From: AP-16 sp036395835
GTDB lineage: Bacteria > Pseudomonadota > Alphaproteobacteria > Rhizobiales > Xanthobacteraceae
Assembly (NCBI GenBank): GCA_036395835.1
Contig: DASWCW010000167.1
Location: 1-6,811 of the forward strand
Length of the DNA: 6,811 nt
Reading direction: 5' to 3'
Of the stretch, positions 1 through 5,217 are shown piece after piece. The position numbers were made by a program, and so were the translations under genes. The notes beneath the pieces are model-generated. The model saw nothing but the letters and a program-made list of their open reading frames with translations, had not been told where the DNA came from and did no database searches. Position 1 is the first letter of the stretch, and the number at the start of each line of letters is the position of its first letter.

Positions 1-122
1 ACGATCTCATCCGCATCCTCGCCGGCGAGAAAATCGGGCGCACGGTCGAGGTCGAGACGCTGCACAACGGCAGCCGGCGCGTGCTCTCGCTCGTGCCGCA
101 GGAGCGCGCGCATCGCGGCTGA
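1..122 (+). CDS. C-terminal fragment, probable PDZ domain of an HtrA/Do-like (S1C) serine protease (partial)
   Basis: Only the last 39 codons are present; the frame begins at base 3 and ends at TGA 120-122. The peptide runs DLIRILAGEKIGRTVEVETL, then HNGSRRVLSLVPQERAHRG. The pattern 'D-L-hydrophobic, GEKIGR, beta-strand, N-G-x-R, beta-strand, VxPxER' is what the last helix and strands of a PDZ domain look like in periplasmic trypsin-like proteases of the HtrA/Do family, where 'GEKIGR' just before the final strands is common in Rhizobiales members. In such proteins the PDZ domain binds unfolded or C-terminal peptides and regulates the protease. The catalytic domain lies outside the window, so protease activity is an inference. 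A stand-alone PDZ protein or a site-2-type PDZ protease is possible. It converges on murJ with no intergenic base. Confidence 0.6.
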   Translation, partial: DLIRILAGEKIGRTVEVETLHNGSRRVLSLVPQERAHRG

Positions 123-1697
123 TCAATCGGGCAGCGCTGGCGGACCCAGCGCAGTGGGGCGCTTTCGCGTCCGCAACGCCGCGAGCCACTGCTTGCCGAA
201 GAGAGTGAGCACGATTGCCCCATAGACGGCGGCTCCAATCGCGGCGAGCACCGCCAGCGTGCTCTCCTCTCGCCAGGCAGTCCAATCTGCAAACAGCCGC
301 GCGACCGGGCCTTGCGCCAGGGAGAGCACCACCGCGAGCGCGGCACCAGCGGCGGTGAGCCCTGTCGCCGCGCCGCGCAGGGGAGGATCGAATGCGAGGT
401 GGCCGCGGCGTGCGGCGAACCAAATGACAAGCCCGAGATTGAGCCAAGCTCCGATCGAGGTCGCGAGCGCGAGGCCGACCTGCGCCAGCGACGTGAAGTA
501 AAAGAAAGCGGCCTTGAAGCCCACATTGATCCCGACCGCAGTCAGCGACGCCTTCATGGGGATCGCCGTATCACCGCGGGCGAGAAACGTGGCGGTCACG
601 CTGCGGATCAGCACGAACGGCAGCAGGCCCAGCGCATAGGCGGCCAGCGTTTGCCCCGCCGCGGTCGCGTCCGCCGCGGTGAACTTTCCGCGCATGAACA
701 GCGCGCGCATGATGAGGTCGGGGAGAAGCAAAAACGCCACGAGGCAGGGAATCGACAGCAGCAAGGTCAGCTCGATGGCGCGATTTTGCGCGTGCCTGGC
801 GCCCGCTTCGTCACCGGCCGCGATCCGACTCGCCATTTCCGGCAACAGCACGGTTCCGACGGCAATGCCGATCACGCCGATCGGCAGCTGATTGAGCCGG
901 TCGGCGTAATAGAGCGCCGAAAGCGCCCCCGCCGGCAGGAAGCTCGCGATGATCGTGTCGGCGAACAGCGCGAGCTGCACGCCGGCCGAGCCGATGACCG
1001 CGGGCCCGAGCGCGATGAAGAAGCGCTTCACGTCGGCGTCCCAGCGCGGACGGCGGAATTTGGCGATCGCGTCACTCCAGGCGGTATCGCCGGCGACCAG
1101 CGCTAGCTCCAGGCATCCGGCGATCAGCACGCCCCAGGCGGCCGCATGGCCCGCGCTCGGGAAGAACACGGCGAGCGCCAGCGTCGTCATCATCGTGAGA
1201 TTGAGCAGGATGGGCGCGGCGGCCGCCGCGGCGAAGCGGTTGAGCGCGTTGAGAACGCCGCCGTAGAGCGTCACCAGCGTCATCAGCAGCAGATACGGAA
1301 ACGTGATCCGGGTCAGCTCGACGGCGAGCGTGAAGCGTCCCGGATCCTTCTCGAACCCCGGCGCGAGCAAGCGGATGACCTCGGGCGTGAAGATGAGCGC
1401 CAGCGCGAGAAAGATCAGCTGGCTCGCGAACAGCAGCGTGAAAATCCGGTCGGCGAAAAGCCGCGCGGAATCCGCGCCACCCTGCTCGCGGATGCGGGCG
1501 TAAGCCGGCACGAACGCCGAATTGAAGGCGCCTTCGGCGAAAATCGCGCGGAAATGGTTCGGCAGCCGGAACGCGACCAGGAACGCGTCCGCGATCGGCC
1601 CCGCGCCGAGCACGGCGGCCATCAGGATATCGCGGAAAAAGCCGGTGAGCCGCGAGAGGAGCGTGAAGCCTCCCACGGTGAGGATGCGCTCGATCAT
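123..1697 (-). CDS. murJ: MurJ (MviN) lipid II flippase
   Basis: The protein is 524 aa and very hydrophobic, with many predicted transmembrane segments, as expected for the MOP-superfamily flippase that moves lipid II across the inner membrane for peptidoglycan synthesis. Family signatures are present. SRLTGFFRD (15-23) and LPNHFRAIFAEGAFNSAF (45-62) supply R16, R22 and R50, which line up with the essential E. coli residues R18, R24 and R52. YYADRLNQLPIGVIGIAVGT (263-282) supplies R267, equivalent to E. coli R270. The length is close to the family norm of about 510-530 aa. I chose ATG 1697 because it puts SR about 15 residues from the start, as in homologues. An in-frame ATG at 1754 would add a polar 19-residue extension not expected in MurJ; neither start has a good Shine-Dalgarno sequence. 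It lies 138 bp after the aminotransferase gene on the same strand, so co-transcription is possible but unproven. The family is clear; the exact substrate is inferred. Confidence 0.93.
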   Translation of the reverse strand: MIERILTVGGFTLLSRLTGFFRDILMAAVLGAGPIADAFLVAFRLPNHFRAIFAEGAFNSAFVPAYARIREQGGADSARLFADRIFTLLFASQLIFLALALIFTPEVIRLLAPGFEKDPGRFTLAVELTRITFPYLLLMTLVTLYGGVLNALNRFAAAAAAPILLNLTMMTTLALAVFFPSAGHAAAWGVLIAGCLELALVAGDTAWSDAIAKFRRPRWDADVKRFFIALGPAVIGSAGVQLALFADTIIASFLPAGALSALYYADRLNQLPIGVIGIAVGTVLLPEMASRIAAGDEAGARHAQNRAIELTLLLSIPCLVAFLLLPDLIMRALFMRGKFTAADATAAGQTLAAYALGLLPFVLIRSVTATFLARGDTAIPMKASLTAVGINVGFKAAFFYFTSLAQVGLALATSIGAWLNLGLVIWFAARRGHLAFDPPLRGAATGLTAAGAALAVVLSLAQGPVARLFADWTAWREESTLAVLAAIGAAVYGAIVLTLFGKQWLAALRTRKRPTALGPPALPD

Positions 1698-1800
1698 GCC
1701 GCGGCCCGGGATCGGCTGCGAATGCTGGACGCCTGCGTGCGGTTCGTGGGGCATCGACTGCTGAGGGCCTTGGGCGCGCTACGCGGCGAGGAATCGAGGA

Positions 1801-1835
1801 CCCCGCGCGGGGGGTGGTCGATCGCCGGCGGATCG
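1801..1835 (-). terminator. Small GC-rich inverted repeats after the aminotransferase gene; weak terminator candidate
   Basis: Directly after the TAG (1836-1838) on the minus strand lies an imperfect repeat with arms 1819-1823 and 1831-1835 (CGATC/GATCG). It is followed by a perfect 12-bp palindrome, CCCCGCGCGGGG, at 1801-1812. No T-rich tract follows, so a classical intrinsic terminator is not supported. It could reduce read-through into murJ, stabilise the mRNA end, or be chance in GC-rich DNA. Confidence 0.22.
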
Positions 1836-2993
1836 CTAGCCTACGACCGCGCGCCGGACGGCGTCGATGATGCGATCCTGCGTCGGCTCGTCGAGATAGG
1901 CGTGCATGGGCAGGCTCAAGACTTCCTCGGCGAGCCGATCGGTGACCGGAAGGCCGTTGCCGGCGACCGGGAATTGTCGAAATGCGTCCTGGCGATGGAG
2001 CGGCTTCGGATAATAGATCGCGGTGGGCACCCCCTCGGCCCGTAGACGAGCGGCGACCTCGGCGCGGCGCCCGGCCGGGAGGCGGATGGTGTATTGCGCC
2101 CACACCGAGGAGAGGCCGTCGGCGATGCGCGGCACGATGACGGCGTCGCCGAGTGCGTCACGATAGCGGCACGCCGCGCGGTGCCGCGCGGCGATCTCGT
2201 CCGGAAAGATTTCGAGCTTCTCGATCAGAACCGCGGCCTGGATGCTGTCGAGCCTCCCGGTGATGCCGATGCGCACGTTGTCGTATCTGTCGGCGCCCTG
2301 GCCGTGAATGCGCAGGCTGCGGATGATACGGGCCAGGTCGTCGTCGTCGTCGGTGAACACCGCGCCGCCGTCGCCGTAGCAGCCGAGCGGTTTCGCCGGA
2401 AAAAAGCTCGTGATCGTCACCGGCGCCAGCGTTCCGACCTTACGGCCCTTGTAGGTCGCGCCGAACGCCTGCGCCGCATCGGCGATGACGAACATCCCCT
2501 CGGCCGCCGCCACCGGCGCGATGGCATCGTAATCGGCGCTCTGGCCGAACAGGTCGACCGGGATCACGGCCCGCGGCCGAAGCCCGCGCTGCTTCGCGGT
2601 CGTGATCGCGCGTTCGAGGCTCGCGGGCGCGATGTTGAAGCTCGCCTCCTCGACGTCGACGAACACCGGCGTGGCGTTGAGCAACGCAACGGGCTCGGCG
2701 GTCGCCGCGAAGGTGAAGGCCGGACAGAACACGGCGTCGCCCGGCCCGAAGCCTTTGGCCAGCAGCACGAGGAGCAGCGCGTCGGTTCCGCTCGCCACTG
2801 CGATCGCGTGCCGCGCGCCGCAGAACCTCGCGAGCTCGGCCTCGAGCGCGTGGACCTCGGGCCCCATGACGAACTGGCAATGCGCGAGCACCCGCGCGAT
2901 CGCATCGTCGATGCGGCGGCCGAGCCGGCGACGCTGGGCGGCGACGTCAACGAAGGGAATCGGAGCCTGCTCGATTCTCGCGTGCTGGTTCAT
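1836..2993 (-). CDS. DegT/DnrJ/EryC1/StrS-family nucleotide-sugar 3-aminotransferase (GnnB- or WbpE-like)
   Basis: The protein is 385 aa, a fold-type I PLP enzyme of the sugar aminotransferase family that transfers an amino group (usually from glutamate) to a keto sugar nucleotide in the cytoplasm. Visible family marks are GPEV (44-47), SGTDAL (68-73) for phosphate binding, PAFTFAATAE (91-100), ADAAQAFGA (171-179) with D172 contacting the PLP ring nitrogen, and SFFPAKPLGCYGDGGA (196-211) with K201 as the expected Schiff-base lysine. LPMHAYLD (361-368) is the usual C-terminal motif. Throughout, it reads much like WbpE/WlbC, the UDP-3-keto-GlcNAcA aminotransferases, and GnnB belongs to the same group. 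Paired with the dehydrogenase just upstream, it probably aminates C-3 of a UDP-N-acetyl sugar; the substrate cannot be read from sequence. Start ATG 2993 gives the expected N-terminus (PFVDVAAQ). The AAGG at 3008-3011 is 14 nt away, too far for ideal use. It has a run of five Asp (215-219). Confidence 0.87.
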   Translation of the reverse strand: MNQHARIEQAPIPFVDVAAQRRRLGRRIDDAIARVLAHCQFVMGPEVHALEAELARFCGARHAIAVASGTDALLLVLLAKGFGPGDAVFCPAFTFAATAEPVALLNATPVFVDVEEASFNIAPASLERAITTAKQRGLRPRAVIPVDLFGQSADYDAIAPVAAAEGMFVIADAAQAFGATYKGRKVGTLAPVTITSFFPAKPLGCYGDGGAVFTDDDDDLARIIRSLRIHGQGADRYDNVRIGITGRLDSIQAAVLIEKLEIFPDEIAARHRAACRYRDALGDAVIVPRIADGLSSVWAQYTIRLPAGRRAEVAARLRAEGVPTAIYYPKPLHRQDAFRQFPVAGNGLPVTDRLAEEVLSLPMHAYLDEPTQDRIIDAVRRAVVG

Positions 2994-3004
2994 GCGGCGG
3001 CCAT
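2990..3004 (-). other. Four-codon mini-ORF overlapping the aminotransferase start (possible coupling leader)
   Basis: On the minus strand, AAGG (3008-3011) sits three bases before an ATG (3002-3004) that opens a four-codon frame, Met-Ala-Ala-Ala-stop. Its TGA (2990-2992) overlaps the aminotransferase ATG (2991-2993) in an ATGA. The AAGG is well placed for this mini-ORF but not for the aminotransferase itself. A ribosome ending here could restart on the main gene. This is sequence-level pattern only, and chance is a fair alternative. Confidence 0.25.
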
Positions 3005-3033
3005 GAGCCTTGCGCTGCGAGCGAACGCGGCCG

Positions 3034-4026
3034 TCACCCGACGGCCCGGCGCGCGAGCTTGCGCTCGACGGCGGGTGCGATCTCGCCGCGGCCGAGGCAG
3101 CGCATGGCGATGTCGAGGCTGGCGACGCCTTCTTCCCCGGTGACGGCCGGCACCGAGCCCTCGCGGATCGCGGTGACGAATGCGGAAAGCTCGGCGCGCA
3201 GCGGCTCCGCATGGCCGACCGACAAATGCCGCATCGAATAGCTGCCGTCCGGCTGGAAGCCGAAGCATTCGGTGACCTGCCGGGTCAGAAGATCGCCCAT
3301 CACGTATTTCTTGCGCGTGGCGACGTGCACGTTGCGAGCCTTGAACGGGGTGAGCCAGTTGGTGTTGATGTGGGCCAGCACGCCCGAAGCGGTCCGGAAC
3401 TGCAACAGCGCGATGTCTTCGCGCTCCGCCATGGCGCTCGAGAGCTGCGGCTGCACTTCGATGATGTCGGAATCGGTGAACCAGCGAATGAGATCGATGT
3501 CGTGCACCGCAAGATCGATCACCACGCCGACGTTGGACATGCGCGGCGGGAACGGGCCGACCCGGGTGATGGCGATCGAGAGAATGTCCTCGCCGTGAAT
3601 GGCTTCCTTGATGGCGGCGACGGCGGGATTGAAGCGTTCGACGTGGCCGACCATCAGCATCACGCCGGCGCGGCGCGCCGCCGCGGTGATGCTGCGGCCC
3701 TCCTCCGCGCTCGAGGCGATCGGCTTCTCCACCATCACGTGGATGCCGCGCCGGATGCAGGCGAGCGCGAGATCGTGATGCAAATGGGTGGGCGCCGCGA
3801 TGGTGGCGGCGTCGATGCCGAGCTCGATGAGCTCGTCGAGATCGCCGACCGCGGCGCAGCCGAGCGTCTCCGCCACGAAATTCGCCTGCGGTCGATCGGG
3901 ATCCGCAACCCCGACGAACGTAACGCCCGGAAGCTCGGCGATCACGCGGGCATGATTGCTGCCCATCACGCCGACGCCGACGACACCCAAGCGCAAGGAT
4001 TCCGCGCTTCCCCTCGCGGCTCTCAT
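3034..4026 (-). CDS. Gfo/Idh/MocA-family NAD(P)-dependent dehydrogenase, probable UDP-N-acetylglucosamine 3-dehydrogenase (GnnA-like)
   Basis: The protein is 330 aa with an N-terminal Rossmann domain (about 1-125) and a C-terminal Gfo/Idh/MocA alpha/beta domain. The dinucleotide-binding motif is GVVGVGVMGSNHAR (14-27). The family EKP motif is at 100-102, with K101 the usual catalytic lysine. D171 and H175 in DLAVHDIDLIRWF (171-183) are the usual D-x3-H pair of the active site. GHVERFNPAV (127-136) is typical of the branch I remember annotated as UDP-GlcNAc 3-dehydrogenase, and the sequence is clearly unlike Pseudomonas WbpB as I recall it. Such an enzyme would oxidise the C-3 hydroxyl of UDP-GlcNAc, making the keto sugar for the aminotransferase 40 bp downstream. 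ATG 4026 is preferred over GTG 4074 because AGGGGGA (4037-4043) lies 10 nt upstream and the longer form adds an atypical leader. The family is certain; the substrate is inferred from context. An inositol- or other sugar-oxidising member is the main alternative. Confidence 0.85.
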   Translation of the reverse strand: MRAARGSAESLRLGVVGVGVMGSNHARVIAELPGVTFVGVADPDRPQANFVAETLGCAAVGDLDELIELGIDAATIAAPTHLHHDLALACIRRGIHVMVEKPIASSAEEGRSITAAARRAGVMLMVGHVERFNPAVAAIKEAIHGEDILSIAITRVGPFPPRMSNVGVVIDLAVHDIDLIRWFTDSDIIEVQPQLSSAMAEREDIALLQFRTASGVLAHINTNWLTPFKARNVHVATRKKYVMGDLLTRQVTECFGFQPDGSYSMRHLSVGHAEPLRAELSAFVTAIREGSVPAVTGEEGVASLDIAMRCLGRGEIAPAVERKLARRAVG

Positions 4027-4036
4027 TTCCGACGAA

Positions 4037-4043
4037 TCCCCCT
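4037..4043 (-). promoter_or_regulatory. Ribosome binding site of the Gfo/Idh/MocA gene
   Basis: Minus-strand AGGGGGA lies 10 nt before ATG 4024-4026. It supports this ATG over the upstream in-frame GTG at 4072-4074. Confidence 0.55.
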
Positions 4044-4074
4044 GATTCCCGTGTCCCGATCGCAGAACTAGCAC

Positions 4075-4095
4075 GGTCGCCGCCCGATGGCGACC
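4075..4095 (-). repeat. Perfect 7-bp stem, 7-nt loop hairpin in the epimerase-dehydrogenase gap
   Basis: GGTCGCC (4075-4081) and GGCGACC (4089-4095) are exact inverted copies separated by a 7-nt loop (4082-4088). On the minus strand it lies about 94 bases after the epimerase stop and 49 bases before the dehydrogenase ATG. No U-run follows, so it is a poor intrinsic terminator. It could be an mRNA-stability or attenuation element, a protein-binding site, or a GC-rich chance repeat. Confidence 0.4.
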
Positions 4096-4118
4096 CGAGC
4101 GGCGGCACGCCCGGACAC

Positions 4119-4147
4119 ATTTTACATCAATCGGTTACAACCCGGAA
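4119..4147 (-). promoter_or_regulatory. Weak sigma-70-like promoter candidate upstream of the dehydrogenase gene
   Basis: In the 162-bp gap the minus strand has TAAAAT (4119-4124, five of six matches to the -10 consensus) and, 17 bp upstream, TTCCGG (4142-4147), a poor -35. The local stretch is AT-rich compared with its surroundings. Transcription from here would give the dehydrogenase, aminotransferase and perhaps murJ their own start, with the hairpin 4075-4095 inside the leader. This is speculative because of the poor -35. Confidence 0.25.
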
Positions 4148-4188
4148 TGCGGTCCGAACGGTGGCACTCCGGTACTGGATTGGGCGCC

Positions 4189-5217
4189 TCAGCACAATCC
4201 TATTCCTTCGTGGTCCCGGTACCATGCCACGAATCGCCGGACCCCCTCCTCGATCGGCGTATCCGGACGGAACCCGAACTCGCGCTCGAGATCCGCGACG
4301 TCGGCGCAGGTTTCCGTAACATCGCCGGGCTGCATCGGCATGAGCTCGCGTTGCGCGGTGCGTCCCGCCGCCGCCTCGATCAGGCGCAGGACCTCGCCGA
4401 CATCGACCGGGCGGCTGTTGCCGATGTTGTAGAGGCGCCACGGCGCGCGGCTGCGGGAAAACTCCGGATGCTCGCCCGACCATTGCGAATCGCCCTGCGG
4501 CGCGCGGTCGAGGATCCGCAGCACAGCTTCCGCCGCATCGTCGATATAGGTGAAATCCCGCCGCATCCGGCCATGGTTGAACAGCGCAACCGGGCGTCCC
4601 TCGAATACGGCGGCGGTGAACCGCCACACCGCCATGTCGGGCCGCCCCCACGGGCCATACACCGTGAAGAACCGCAGCCCCGTCGCCGGAATCGCGAACA
4701 GATGCGCGTAAGCATGCGCCATCAGCTCGTTCGCCTTTTTGGTCGCGCCATAGAGGCTGAGCGGGTGGTCCGCGGGCTGCGCGGTGCTGAACGGAGTTTT
4801 GGTGTTCGCGCCGTAGACCGAGGAGGAAGACGCGTAGACGAGATGCCCGCAACGCTGGTTTCGGCAGCCTTCGAGCACGTTGAGGAAGCCGGCGACATTC
4901 GCGTCCACGTAGACGTGCGGATCGACGAGCGAGTGCCGCACGCCCGCCTGGGCGGCAAGATGCACCACCGCGGGGAACCGCCGCGCCGAGAACAACGCCG
5001 CCATTCCCGCCCGGTCGGCGATATCGAGCCGCTCGAAACCGAACGTGGGGAAGCCGGCAAGCTGTTTCAGCCGCGCCTCTTTGAGTCGCACGTCGTAATA
5101 AGGATCGAGATTGTCGACGCCGAGAACGCAGCGACCGCGTTCGAGCAAACGCCGCGCCACGTGGAAGCCGATGAAGCCGGCGGCGCCGGTCACCAGGATC
5201 GGTTCGGCGTCGGTCAT
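4189..5217 (-). CDS. UDP-glucuronate 4-epimerase (LpsL-like, extended SDR family)
   Basis: The protein is 342 aa, the usual length for UDP-glucuronate 4-epimerases. It interconverts UDP-glucuronic acid and UDP-galacturonic acid in the cytoplasm, supplying galacturonate for LPS or other polysaccharides. The NAD-binding GAAGFIG motif is at 11-17. HLAAQAGVRHSLVDP (86-100), the Ser run in YASSSSVYG (128-136), the catalytic Y156-x3-K160 in YGATKKANELMAH (156-168) and RFFTVYGPWGRPDMA (182-196) follow in the canonical order. The last motif and the NLDPYYD segment (36-42) point to the UDP-glucuronate branch (rhizobial LpsL, Cap1J) rather than GalE. RDFTYIDD (220-227) is the expected substrate-domain motif. 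ATG 5217 shares four bases (ATGA) with the manC stop, which fixes the start and suggests translational coupling. The UDP-glucose dehydrogenase needed to make its substrate is not in the window. A different 4-epimerase substrate is the main alternative. Confidence 0.9.
   Translation of the reverse strand: MTDAEPILVTGAAGFIGFHVARRLLERGRCVLGVDNLDPYYDVRLKEARLKQLAGFPTFGFERLDIADRAGMAALFSARRFPAVVHLAAQAGVRHSLVDPHVYVDANVAGFLNVLEGCRNQRCGHLVYASSSSVYGANTKTPFSTAQPADHPLSLYGATKKANELMAHAYAHLFAIPATGLRFFTVYGPWGRPDMAVWRFTAAVFEGRPVALFNHGRMRRDFTYIDDAAEAVLRILDRAPQGDSQWSGEHPEFSRSRAPWRLYNIGNSRPVDVGEVLRLIEAAAGRTAQRELMPMQPGDVTETCADVADLEREFGFRPDTPIEEGVRRFVAWYRDHEGIGLC

Noticed and set aside
123..1754. Longer murJ start at ATG 1754
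   Set aside because: It adds 19 polar residues before the usual MurJ N-terminus and has no better ribosome binding site than ATG 1697.
2094..3143. Plus-strand open frame (349 codons) opposite the aminotransferase
   Set aside because: It lies across a well-supported minus-strand gene and its product has low-complexity Arg/Ala/Gly-rich composition.
2990..4120. Minus-strand alternative frame (376 codons) overlapping the dehydrogenase gene
   Set aside because: The Rossmann and EKP motifs are in the other minus-strand frame. This one is Arg-rich shadow sequence; only its last codons (the mini-ORF) were kept as a separate note.
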